Shown here: positions 1 to 6,622 of the stretch, piece after piece | Layout of the letters: every line of letters begins with the position of its first letter | Numbering within the stretch: position 1 is the stretch's first letter | DNA from: a virus | Length of the DNA stretch: 20,350 nt | Virus record (IMG/VR): IMGVR_UViG_3300037580_000253 | Span: 1-20,350 of that record | Reading direction: 5' to 3' (one strand) | Position numbers and translations under genes: made by a program | The notes under the pieces: generated by a model | What the model was told of the DNA's origin: nothing | The model's input: the letters and a program-made list of their open reading frames with translations, nothing else | Databases searched by the model: none

Positions 1-210
1 GTGTTTGATTTTCTCGCCATTTTTCTTTTCTTCTTTGGCATCGGTGCCATCCTCGGGATTGTTTATGGTCTTATCCGCGGTCTTCCACCTATTATTGGTA
101 TCATCGTACGTGAATTTAAGCTCTTTATTAAAGATATTAAAGCTATTGCCAAGCCGGGCCCAGAAGGAGTAGAAGCAGCCCGAAAAATTCTAAACCGCGA
201 CCGGCAGTAA
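1..210 (+). CDS. Small AT-rich membrane protein, possible moron (superinfection exclusion or conversion gene)
   Basis: A 69-residue ORF beginning with GTG at the very edge of the window, so an upstream start cannot be excluded. Residues 1-38 form one long or two short hydrophobic segments rich in F, I, L and G. A basic amphipathic tail follows (KLFIKDIKAIAK), so a small inner-membrane protein is likely. I do not recognise the family. It is transcribed against every structural gene of the phage, is visibly richer in A+T than its neighbours, and is followed at once by an intrinsic terminator overlapping its stop codon. Those are the marks of a moron: an independently transcribed gene inserted in a late operon and often expressed in lysogens. 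It lies where the tail chaperone would normally be followed by the tape measure gene. A role in superinfection exclusion is only a guess from size and membrane character. Confidence 0.6.
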   Translation: MFDFLAIFLFFFGIGAILGIVYGLIRGLPPIIGIIVREFKLFIKDIKAIAKPGPEGVEAARKILNRDRQ

Positions 211-227
211 CTGCTGCCGGCTTTTTT
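201..227 (+). terminator. Intrinsic terminator of the 1-210 gene
   Basis: A perfect 7-bp GC-rich stem, CCGGCAG (201-207) with CTGCCGG (214-220), has a 6-nt loop and is followed by C and six T residues (222-227) on the plus strand. The left arm and loop include the stop codon of the 1-210 gene. The T tract touches the stop codon of the frameshifted chaperone reading from the other side (226-228), so the two convergent units end back to back. Confidence 0.85.
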
Positions 228-791
228 ATTTCGCAAACAACTCTCCCAGAGCCATTAGCAGCCCCCGCTTGACGGCCAGGGCGCGGCGGTCCTCGTAAAA
301 ATAAGCGAGTGCAGCTAATTCGATGAACCGCTCGTCGCCCAGCCCGTCCAGTTCTTCGGGGGATAACCCGAAGTAGTACTGCACAAGCGCTTCTGCCTGC
401 GGCAGGCCGTCCCGGCGCAGGTCCTCGACCCGCCTTACAATTTCCTCGATAAAAAATCCTGATTGGTGCCCACGATCCGCTGCAGTTCGTTGCCGACCGC
501 AATTGCTAGGCCCGGCTTTTCATCGAACAGCCTGCGCACCACTTCTTCCGAGGGGTGCAGTAAGCAGCCGAACACCAGATTGTTCACTGCTTTGAAGGCG
601 TCTTTCATCGCTTCCTTTGTGAATCTCGACAGCTGCGGCCGCCCGGGCTTACGGAAGTAGAAAAGCAACTGCTCCCCATCGAAACCGTCATCGCGAATCT
701 CGTACACATCGCCGTACTGCTGTTTCCACTGTTCAATCTGCGCCGGACTCACTCCGGTACCCACTTTCGGTTCTTTATCTTCCGGCATCAT
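226..791 (-). CDS. Tail assembly chaperone, long -1 frameshift product (Mu gp41/gp42-like)
   Basis: This is the fused product of the tail chaperone gene. Ribosomes read 114 codons from ATG 791 to TTA at 452-450, slip back one base on T TTT TTA (456-450), and continue for 74 codons to TAA at 228-226, giving 188 residues. The added part reads as a normal acidic and helical protein (for example VQYYFGLSPEELDGLGDE) and has no start of its own. In Mu-like and lambda-like phages the short and long chaperones together coat the tape measure protein during tail assembly. Position directly after the tube gene fits this. A 7-bp stem-loop (433-417) follows 16 nt after the slip site. The frameshift is inferred from sequence; the product has not been observed. 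Confidence 0.82.
435..791 (-). CDS. Tail assembly chaperone, short zero-frame product (Mu gp41-like)
   Basis: A 118-residue protein from tandem ATG codons at 791 and 788, preceded by AAGGGGG about 5 nt upstream. It ends at TAA 437-435, five codons after the slippery heptamer. It is hydrophilic and mostly helical, with a middle segment (residues 60-80) that reads as a chaperone-like helix bundle. Established for the class: the short form is made in excess over the frameshifted form and both assist assembly of the tail tube around the tape measure. It follows the sheath and tube genes as in Mu. Identification rests on synteny and on the frameshift signal rather than on strong sequence resemblance. 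Confidence 0.85.
   Translation of the reverse strand: MMPEDKEPKVGTGVSPAQIEQWKQQYGDVYEIRDDGFDGEQLLFYFRKPGRPQLSRFTKEAMKDAFKAVNNLVFGCLLHPSEEVVRRLFDEKPGLAIAVGNELQRIVGTNQDFLSRKL
450..456 (-). promoter_or_regulatory. Programmed -1 ribosomal frameshift site T TTT TTA
   Basis: Read on the minus strand in the chaperone frame, the codons are GAT TTT TTA TCG. The heptamer T TTT TTA fits X XXY YYZ exactly and is a classic slippery sequence. A stem of 7 bp (433-427 with 423-417, one G-T pair, 3-nt loop) lies 16 nt downstream, farther than the usual 5-9 nt, so stimulation by it is uncertain. Confidence 0.85.
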
Positions 792-814
792 TTATACCCC
801 CTTCTAGTTAAATG

Positions 815-1246
815 CTAGTTGGGTGCTAACCCGTTGCGCCAGATCCCGTTGAGAATGATGAACTCGTACTCTACCTTAGTGGCTTTATCACCCTGGCTGC
901 CGGAATGGCTGACCTTGGTGATCTTGCAGCCTTTGAGCACATCGGTGGAAGTGGGCTGGTCTTCATTCGCATAGGAAACCGTGATAACGAACGGCGGCAG
1001 CTTGTACAGTGATTTTCCGCGCCGCTTGGCGTACTCCACGAACTTGTCGTGCTCCTCCCGCAACAGGGTGGCCTTACCCGTGGCAGAATAGTTGCCGGTA
1101 CCATAGCCCACCGGATTGGACCCTTTGCCGTAGACCGCTTCCACTTCTTTCTCATCGGAATACTCGATGCTGTCGATGTCCACCAGCACGCCATGCGGCA
1201 TCTGCACGGTGATGTCTTCCCAGCTGTAGCGCTTACCATTAATCAA
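815..1246 (-). CDS. Tail tube protein (Mu gpM-like)
   Basis: A 143-residue protein that forms the inner tube of a contractile tail, through which DNA passes. It lies immediately after the sheath gene, as in Mu and other myophages, and its mixed beta-rich composition and length fit the tube family. Start: TTG at 1246-1244. An in-frame TAA lies two codons upstream (1252-1250) and a run of eight G residues supplies the ribosome binding site, so a TTG start is forced unless ATT is used. The N-terminus MINGKRYSWEDITVQMPHG and a central glycine-rich stretch (YGKGSNPVGYGTGNYSATGK) are typical of tubes from Firmicute Mu-like prophages as I know them. Confidence 0.85.
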   Translation of the reverse strand: MINGKRYSWEDITVQMPHGVLVDIDSIEYSDEKEVEAVYGKGSNPVGYGTGNYSATGKATLLREEHDKFVEYAKRRGKSLYKLPPFVITVSYANEDQPTSTDVLKGCKITKVSHSGSQGDKATKVEYEFIILNGIWRNGLAPN

Positions 1247-1263
1247 GCGTTACACCCCCCCCT

Positions 1264-2685
1264 TTAAGCAGCGTTCTGGAAGGGGTTCTCGAACCCGACT
1301 TCCAGCTCGATCCAGCGCATAATGGCCTTCGGTACGATGCGTATCTTGACGCGTACAGTAGATGTCGCCAGCACGTCCTGGTCCAGCGGGATCACCACGC
1401 GGCCTTGCGCGATCTCGCCATCGCCCACCATGATGTCCAGGGGCTCGGACAATGCTGCTTCCAAAGCCCGCACACTGACAGACATATTGGCGGGGTCGAT
1501 CTCCGCGTGCTCGAACCGCAGCGCCGCGTTGCGCACCAGCGTGCAGGCCTTGTCCATCGGCCGGCGCAACTCCACGTACCGAAAGTCAGAGATGCTCTCC
1601 GCGGCGATCCGGCCGTTCGTTATATAGAACCCGGACAAGCCGACGTACTGCCGGAATGTGATAAACCCGGCCTGGTCTAAAGCTAAGATGTGTCCCTCGT
1701 TAATGCCGTCGGGAGCGAGCTTAAGGATAGCCGGGAGTGGTCCTTCCATAACCTTACCAGGAGACTCCTGCACATCGAGCGCACTCAAGCGCCCGGAGTA
1801 CAGCCCGGCCCCGTTGCGATTCACCTGACGGCCCGTGTTCATGTCCAGGATCTCACACCAGGCGGCACAGATCGAAACGCGGGTGGACGCAAAGTTGGCG
1901 ATCTCCGTCTGCAAAGCCTGCACCCAGGCATCCACGCTTTCTCCGGCGTCGGGGCCTCTGGCTTCGCAGAGGAAGTGGATGTACCGGTACTGGCTGGCCG
2001 CTTCCTGAGCTTTAACATCCAGCGCGGCCCACATAGCGGCATCCGACTCACCCACTACGTGAATAAACTCATACAGGTAACTGGATGCCAGCAGTGCGTC
2101 AATGGCGGCGTTTACACTTGTCACGCTTGCCCGGGGTGCTTCGGTAGTAAACGTGTACTTATCCCCGGGCAGGAACGATTGTGTCGGGTCCGTCGCATAT
2201 TCGGAAAAGTTTAGCGTCAGGCCGGTATCGGTAATGCCGTATGCGCCGTCGGCGGGTACCGTAATCTTCCCGGACCAGGTGTCTCCGCCGTCCAGGCTGT
2301 ATTTAAACGTCGCAGCGTTAAAACCGCCACCGTCAATGATCTCCACGATCACGTCATAGGCATCAAGCGGCGTCCCGGACACTGTCATGTCGCCCAGTCC
2401 GGTTTTCTCGGAGGTGACAGTTCCCACCGATCCGGCCATGTCGCCCTCGGCCCTGACGGCATACACCGTACGCGCGCCGGCGGCAAAGGCGTCAAAGAGA
2501 GCGTTGACCAGGGGACCGGTACCGAACTTGTCCACGATCTGCCCGGGATCAGTGATGCTTACGATTTCATTGACGGTACCCTGCGAACACGTACCCACCT
2601 TGGCGTGCAGTCCGGAAGCGCTGGGCGGCAGCAATCCCAAACCGCCGTCCAGTATGTCAACCGTTACATCGGGTAAACCCGGCAT
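1264..2685 (-). CDS. Contractile tail sheath protein (Mu gpL-like)
   Basis: A 473-residue protein that polymerises around the tail tube and contracts during DNA injection. The N-terminal part (MPGLPDVTVDILDGGLGLLPPSASGLHAKVGTC..., residues 1-75, including GPLVNALFDAFAAGARTVYAVR) matches the start of Mu-family sheath proteins, where a beta-sandwich is followed by a helix. The middle (about residues 90-170) has a variable domain, and the C-terminal part (IRIVPKAIMRWIELEVGFENPF) is the conserved sheath core. ATG follows the stop of the small gene upstream without a gap, with GGAAGGTGA as binding site. The tube gene follows 17 nt later. Together these mark a myovirus-type particle. Confidence 0.92.
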   Translation of the reverse strand: MPGLPDVTVDILDGGLGLLPPSASGLHAKVGTCSQGTVNEIVSITDPGQIVDKFGTGPLVNALFDAFAAGARTVYAVRAEGDMAGSVGTVTSEKTGLGDMTVSGTPLDAYDVIVEIIDGGGFNAATFKYSLDGGDTWSGKITVPADGAYGITDTGLTLNFSEYATDPTQSFLPGDKYTFTTEAPRASVTSVNAAIDALLASSYLYEFIHVVGESDAAMWAALDVKAQEAASQYRYIHFLCEARGPDAGESVDAWVQALQTEIANFASTRVSICAAWCEILDMNTGRQVNRNGAGLYSGRLSALDVQESPGKVMEGPLPAILKLAPDGINEGHILALDQAGFITFRQYVGLSGFYITNGRIAAESISDFRYVELRRPMDKACTLVRNAALRFEHAEIDPANMSVSVRALEAALSEPLDIMVGDGEIAQGRVVIPLDQDVLATSTVRVKIRIVPKAIMRWIELEVGFENPFQNAA

Positions 2686-2907
2686 TTATTTCACCTTCCT
2701 CCTCATGGGGCCGGAAAGCCATTCGTCCTTCGCCTTCATGAAGTCAGCTTCGCTCATTTTCTTACCCGCGCCCCAACCGAATGCGGCCTTCATCCCCACT
2801 AGTGTCCAGCTGGGAACGTTATGCTTCTGCGCCAGCTCTTCAATCGTAAAGAGTTCAAGCTTGGCGCTGTCCTTCCGAAGCTTATCCTTCTCGCTTCTAT
2901 TAGCCAA
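2686..2907 (-). CDS. Small protein between tail terminator and sheath, HTH-like, unknown function
   Basis: A 73-residue basic protein with TTG start at 2907, GGAGG 10 nt upstream, and a stop that abuts the sheath ATG. Residues 18-50 (LFTIEELAQKHNVPSWTLVGMKAAFGW) read like a helix-turn-helix. The C-terminus is basic (GPMRRKVK). Mu carries a small gene (gp38, DUF2635) at the same place, but the sequence does not obviously match it. It may be a tail accessory factor or a small regulator carried in the tail operon. I cannot assign a function. Confidence 0.75.
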   Translation of the reverse strand: MANRSEKDKLRKDSAKLELFTIEELAQKHNVPSWTLVGMKAAFGWGAGKKMSEADFMKAKDEWLSGPMRRKVK

Positions 2908-2912
2908 CGGCC

Positions 2913-3419
2913 TTACACCTCCTCATATTCGGCTTCGATCTTAAGGGCCGAATCTAGATTGACCAGATCCACCGTATGGTCACGATATACACCTCCCTGG
3001 AAGGTAACTGTGAGGTACACCACGTCCTGTTGTTTTAATAGGCTCGGGTCATCCTCGGGCTGCGCTGTCGCTACGCTTACCAGAATCGCGTTGTTATCAC
3101 CGTCCCATATGCGGCGCTCCAAACCTGCCAGAAACGCTTGCTTGACCTGGGCCGCAGCATTACCATCTCGGTGAACGATCTTGACCTTAATCTGTGCCGT
3201 GTGCCGGTAGATCCTGCGGCGATAGGTGCACTGCCGGTTTTCCCGGTCAACCTCTTTGGCAACCAGGGACCCGTCGTACTCCAGCTTCTCATTTCCGGGT
3301 ATAAGCTGGGCGTACGGCCGGACCTGGTGCTTGCCGGCGTCTTCGGCCTCGGCATAGACCCTGGTAATACCAGCTTGGTTAAGCAGTGTGATTAAATACT
3401 CCCGGCAGTAGCCGATCAT
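2913..3419 (-). CDS. gp37-like protein (DUF1834), probable tail terminator
   Basis: A 168-residue protein with the length and place of Mu gp37, between the G/gp36 head-tail genes and the sheath. It has an N-terminal helix (MIGYCREYLITLLNQAGI), followed by alternating beta strands with basic residues (CTYRRRIYRHTAQIKVKIVHR) and an acidic C-terminus. This resembles tail terminator folds that cap the tube. ATG at 3419-3417 overlaps the stop of the preceding gene as ATGA, so translation is coupled. The family assignment is good by synteny; the tail-terminator role is knowledge about homologues. Confidence 0.8.
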   Translation of the reverse strand: MIGYCREYLITLLNQAGITRVYAEAEDAGKHQVRPYAQLIPGNEKLEYDGSLVAKEVDRENRQCTYRRRIYRHTAQIKVKIVHRDGNAAAQVKQAFLAGLERRIWDGDNNAILVSVATAQPEDDPSLLKQQDVVYLTVTFQGGVYRDHTVDLVNLDSALKIEAEYEEV

Positions 3420-3892
3420 CTCAGGCAGTCCTCCACGTGGTCCCGAATGATCTCATTGATCGCTTCCTGGTCATCATCGCTGATCCCCAGGAAGGGGCGG
3501 GCGGGGATCTCGACCTTGGCCTTACGCGCCCAGCGCCTGCCGATCTTGAACTGCAGGTACCTGGCGCGCTTTGGCCGGATGGTTGCCCCGTACTGGTGGA
3601 CAGCAGCCGTCTTATTATTCGTACCAACCTCGACACGATCCGGGCGCGCATGGTAATTAATCGAGCCATAGAGGGTAGAGGTGTCACGAAGGGTGACACC
3701 GCCTTCCGTGCGCGCTCTGATCGACTCGGGCCACGGGGTACCGTCCGGCGCCGTCTGCGTTTTAAACCGTTCCTTTGTGCTGGATACCAAATACTCCCCG
3801 ATCTCTTTATGTAAGGCCGTAAAGTTCAAGCCCATCAGTCGGTGGAGATTGTCTTCAAGTCTTGACCAGTCGCCGGTGAGCCTGATGCCCAT
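3416..3892 (-). CDS. Virion morphogenesis protein (Mu gpG-like)
   Basis: A 158-residue protein of the phage virion morphogenesis family, needed for joining tail to head. Helical N-terminus (MGIRLTGDWSRLEDNLHRLMG), then ERFKTQTAPDGTPWPESI, the hallmark DGxxW segment of this family, then RDTSTLYGSINY and a basic beta region ending in PARPFLGISDDDQEAI, also characteristic. The ORF is open to 4072, but the upstream 60 residues overlap gp36 and look out of frame. ATG 3892 has GGAGG nine nt upstream and starts just after the gp36 stop. In Mu the G gene lies next to F; here it lies after gp36. Confidence 0.9.
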   Translation of the reverse strand: MGIRLTGDWSRLEDNLHRLMGLNFTALHKEIGEYLVSSTKERFKTQTAPDGTPWPESIRARTEGGVTLRDTSTLYGSINYHARPDRVEVGTNNKTAAVHQYGATIRPKRARYLQFKIGRRWARKAKVEIPARPFLGISDDDQEAINEIIRDHVEDCLR

Positions 3893-3893
3893 T

Positions 3894-4316
3894 CTAAAAC
3901 GCCTCCAAACTCTTGCGTGAGAATTTTCGTTCACTACTTGCGATATTGATGCCGGTTGCGGGAGGCGGGGTCGGCTGACCCAGGGTGACGACACCCTTCG
4001 CGATGTTTTCCAGCACCCGCACCGCGTTTTTGTAACGATCCAGGATGCTGCGGTCAGCACTGTCCTCGTCATACCCGCGCCGGGCGAATAGATTATATAA
4101 GGTAATATCTACAGCCAGTTTTTTGATGAACGGCGGCACCGGGTCAAAGGGGACGGGGTACCGTGACTGGCAGTATCCGTCGATCTCGCTGCTGGCACTG
4201 GCGATGGCCGCATTCACCCGGTCCGCATTTATGGCCCCGGTACCCTCATCGTCGGTCAGATCAACGAGTACCGCCTCGGGCACCTGAGCCCGTAAATCAT
4301 CCAGTGTACAGTACAT
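3894..4316 (-). CDS. Head-tail connector protein gp36-like (DUF1320)
   Basis: A 140-residue protein matching the DUF1320 family of Mu gp36. It starts MYCTLDDLRAQVPEAVLVDLTDD and contains RVNAAIASASSEIDGYCQSRYPVPFDPVPPFIKKLA, a helical pattern shared by head-tail connector proteins of the gp6 type. A C-terminal tail rich in proline and serine follows. The ATG overlaps the stop of the gp35-like gene as TAATG (4318-4314), so the genes are translationally coupled. Role by homology: completion of the capsid vertex between portal and tail. Confidence 0.92.
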   Translation of the reverse strand: MYCTLDDLRAQVPEAVLVDLTDDEGTGAINADRVNAAIASASSEIDGYCQSRYPVPFDPVPPFIKKLAVDITLYNLFARRGYDEDSADRSILDRYKNAVRVLENIAKGVVTLGQPTPPPATGINIASSERKFSRKSLEAF

Positions 4317-4654
4317 TATTCAGAGGCCTCCACTGGTTCGCTGGCAATCAGCTCAATCAACTGTTTTTTGGTGGCCTTCCCGGGTACTTTAAGCCCCATA
4401 TCCGCTGCCAGCTTTTCTAATTCCGCCACCTTCATGTTTTCCAAAGTCTTCGGGTCCAGGTGGCCTACCACGCCGGTGGCCGGTTCCGCCGTTTCTGTCT
4501 CCGAGGACTCGACCTCCACCGTCAGGATCGGATCGGCTTTAAGCATGGCTAGCTCCTGCTCGCTAAACCTGTCGTCCGGGTACTCGGTAGGGCGGGCGGG
4601 GTGGAGCACCCCGCACCGCCGGTACCCGTCAACCTTGCTCGTTATCCGGATCAT
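4316..4654 (-). CDS. gp35-like protein (FluMu/HI1506-type N-terminus with SAP/Rho-N-like tail)
   Basis: A 112-residue protein between capsid and gp36, as Mu gp35. The N-terminal half (IRITSKVDGYRRCGVLHPARP... then RFSEQELAMLKADPILTVEV) matches the N-terminal domain seen in Mu gp35/HI1506 relatives. An acidic linker follows. The last 40 residues (MKVAELEKLAADMGLKVPGK, then ATKKQLIELI) read as a helix-extended-helix of the SAP/Rho-N type, which in other proteins binds nucleic acid. Exact function is not known to me; a capsid accessory role is likely. Start ATG 4654 follows GGGGGGTGA. Confidence 0.85.
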   Translation of the reverse strand: MIRITSKVDGYRRCGVLHPARPTEYPDDRFSEQELAMLKADPILTVEVESSETETAEPATGVVGHLDPKTLENMKVAELEKLAADMGLKVPGKATKKQLIELIASEPVEASE

Positions 4655-4669
4655 CCGCCGTCACCCCCC

Positions 4670-5563
4670 TTACGCCGCAGTGCCGGTGGAACCGTAGGCC
4701 AGTTGCCATAGGCCATAGCCGGCGTTGTCGCGGCTGTCCACGCCGTAGAGGAATTCCTTTTTCATGAACACGTTATCATCGTCCGGAGAATCCTTGGCCA
4801 CGAACTCGGGGCGCTTGCGCTGCTGGAAGATCAGGGGTTTAACAGGTTTACTCGTGTCCAGCAGGAACCACATCGTATCATGACCGGCCAGCTCGGGAGC
4901 CACCATTAATTCAGCGGTACCCTTCCACGGGTTGGTCTTGCCAGCGGCATCCCTATCGGAGAGTAGGATTTCCCTGCCTATACCCTCCAGGGCCGGCGGG
5001 ACCACCAACAGGTTGGGAACGATCTTCAGTGGCCTGCCGTGCTCGTCCTTAAAGCTCATCATGGCAGCCCTGGCCGCCGCGTAGGATGCGGCCGACAGCG
5101 CCGCGTCGGTCACGTTAGACTGCGGGGGCTGGTTGCCGTCCTTGTGCTCCGGCGCGAAGAACGGCTGCCCGTCGTAACACTTCTGAATAAACCCGTTGAC
5201 CAGCAGTTCAAACACCAACTCGTCAGGGTGTATCGCCGCCGACTGGCCCAAGGCTTGGATCAGGGGCGTGTAAATGCCGATGGCGTCATCTTCGATGTCG
5301 TTGCGATCCACGGACACGGTGGCCTCCCAGTCGCGGTTCTTGATGGTGTACCCGTGGGCCGCGAGGTTCTGGATCACCCGGTCGCCAATCCACTCGCGCA
5401 TCCGCGGGACCCTACCCAGCCACTTGTATTCCTCTTCGCGGGTGGTAGAGGGAACCACCGTGGCGATGCGCTCGTACACAGGCTGGGCGGTTTCCAGCGC
5501 CTTATTAAAGATTGTCTTGAAGCTCCGGTAAATGCTCTGCAGGGTTGCCTGGTTAACAATCAT
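4670..5563 (-). CDS. Major capsid protein (Mu gpT-like)
   Basis: A 297-residue protein, the same size class as Mu gpT, which forms the icosahedral shell. Recognisable blocks are the N-terminus (MIVNQATLQSIYRSFKTIFN), EEEYKWLGRVPRMREWIGDR, LAAHGYTIKNRDWEATVSVDR, and the conserved end region with a GVDSRDNAGYGLWQLAYGS motif. The gene has a good binding site (GGAGGG seven nt before ATG) and sits between the decoration-like gene and gp35, as expected. Maturation by the I-type protease upstream is likely but not visible in the sequence. Confidence 0.95.
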   Translation of the reverse strand: MIVNQATLQSIYRSFKTIFNKALETAQPVYERIATVVPSTTREEEYKWLGRVPRMREWIGDRVIQNLAAHGYTIKNRDWEATVSVDRNDIEDDAIGIYTPLIQALGQSAAIHPDELVFELLVNGFIQKCYDGQPFFAPEHKDGNQPPQSNVTDAALSAASYAAARAAMMSFKDEHGRPLKIVPNLLVVPPALEGIGREILLSDRDAAGKTNPWKGTAELMVAPELAGHDTMWFLLDTSKPVKPLIFQQRKRPEFVAKDSPDDDNVFMKKEFLYGVDSRDNAGYGLWQLAYGSTGTAA

Positions 5564-5575
5564 CCTTTATCCCTC

Positions 5576-6094
5576 CTAAGATGCCATGATGCCGGCAGCT
5601 TTCAGCTTTGCCAGCAGGGCGTTGAAGTCCGCTACAATGGTGGCCAGATCGGCCGCGGTGCTATCGGCCTGCGCCTGGGCCGTCCTGCGGTTGGCCTCCG
5701 CAATGTCAATCCAGACCCTGGTGGCCGATTCCACTTCCGTGATGATGCCGCATCCTACGGCATTGGTGGTGGATAGGGCCACCGTCTGGTCATCGCTCAC
5801 GAAAACCGGCTTGCCCACGTCCGCTGCGGTCATGCCGCTGGCCTCGAAGTCGAAAACTCCCTCTTTCCAGACCAACACCGTCTGGGCACTGTCGGCCCCG
5901 CCGGTGTTGTCCACATACTCGCGGGAAACCCCCACGAACTTCAGCCCCGCCGTATCCGCTGCCGGTACGGCGTAGCCGCTGGCGTTCAGACAAACCATGG
6001 CCCCGGCGTAGATCTTCGCGCCGGCCGCCACGGGATAGGCCGCCTGGCCGCCCACTTTCCTGGTGGTATTCCGGTCCTGAGTTAACGCTGCCAT
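5576..6094 (-). CDS. Putative capsid decoration/cement protein (DUF2190-like)
   Basis: A 172-residue protein between the protease-scaffold and the major capsid gene. The first 120 residues are rich in A, G, V and T and read as a small beta-barrel with repeated turns (AAGAKIYAGAMVCLNASGYA, FVGVSREYVDNTGG, KPVFVSDDQTVAL). This is the pattern of capsid cement or DUF2190-type proteins. The last 45 residues form a helical, alanine-rich tail (AEANRRTAQAQADSTAADL) that could trimerise. GGAGGTGTAAGAG precedes ATG 6094. Mu itself has no gene here, so this looks like a capsid-stabilising addition. Confidence 0.75.
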   Translation of the reverse strand: MAALTQDRNTTRKVGGQAAYPVAAGAKIYAGAMVCLNASGYAVPAADTAGLKFVGVSREYVDNTGGADSAQTVLVWKEGVFDFEASGMTAADVGKPVFVSDDQTVALSTTNAVGCGIITEVESATRVWIDIAEANRRTAQAQADSTAADLATIVADFNALLAKLKAAGIMAS

Positions 6095-6097
6095 CTC

Positions 6098-6622
6098 TTA
6101 CACCTCCATGCCGCCGTATTTCTTGAAGTCCTCATCGGAAACGCCCAGCATCTTGTTGATTGACGCCTGCACGTCGTCCGCCGTGGTGGCAGGCTTGCTG
6201 GGACTAACACCGGGAGCCGGCTTGAGTGGCACCACCTGCGGGGCTTGCTCCAGGAACGCCTTGAATCCTTCCTGGTCCTTCAGGGCGTACTGCTCGGCCC
6301 ACTCCTTCTGCGCCGGGGTGATCTTGCCTTCCGCCAGCGCCCTTGCCACCAGTTCGTCGCGCTCCCGCTGGGCCAGCTTGTCCTGCAGGGCTTTAAACTC
6401 TTCAACCCGCACGTAGCCCGACGGATTCTTCAAAGCAATCACCCGTCCTTTGACTTCCGCCAGCCCGGCATCCTCCTTGAGGTCTAAAAGCTCCAGAACC
6501 TCCTTGTGAGCCGGTGGCTGGGGCTTGTCCTTGAGGGCCTTCACTGCTTCCAGCAGCTCCGCCTCGTCCGGCTGGCCGGTAAGCCCCAGCATCCTGGCCA
6601 GCTCTTCCATAAACTTGGACAT
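6098..6622 (-). CDS. Nested scaffold protein from internal start (Mu gpZ-like)
   Basis: Inside the protease gene and in the same frame, ATG 6622-6620 is preceded by a perfect AAGGAGG at 6637-6631 with 8-nt spacing. That is as good as any gene-start site in the window. Translation from it gives 174 residues beginning MSKFMEELARMLGLTGQPDE, which is the helical scaffold without the protease. In Mu, gene Z is produced in just this way from within I, and free scaffold is needed in large excess over protease. The site falls exactly at the linker between the two domains. I infer the product from the binding site and the Mu parallel. Confidence 0.8.
   Translation of the reverse strand: MSKFMEELARMLGLTGQPDEAELLEAVKALKDKPQPPAHKEVLELLDLKEDAGLAEVKGRVIALKNPSGYVRVEEFKALQDKLAQRERDELVARALAEGKITPAQKEWAEQYALKDQEGFKAFLEQAPQVVPLKPAPGVSPSKPATTADDVQASINKMLGVSDEDFKKYGGMEV

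Noticed and set aside
143-502. Minus-strand ORF of 119 codons overlapping the chaperone end
   Set aside because: It lies in the third frame, not in the -1 frame of the chaperone. Its residues are arginine/glycine/proline-rich as in shadow frames, and the true extension is the frame ending at 226.
1690-2214. Plus-strand ORF antisense to the tail sheath gene
   Set aside because: No ribosome binding site and shadow-like composition; the sheath frame on the other strand is unmistakable.
3893-4072. N-terminal extension of the G-like gene to 4072
   Set aside because: It overlaps gp36 and is arginine/tryptophan/serine-rich nonsense; ATG 3892 has a good binding site.
5039-5776. Plus-strand ORF of 245 codons antisense to the capsid gene
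   Set aside because: Long antisense frames are common in GC-rich genes, and this one spans the boundary of two well-identified genes.
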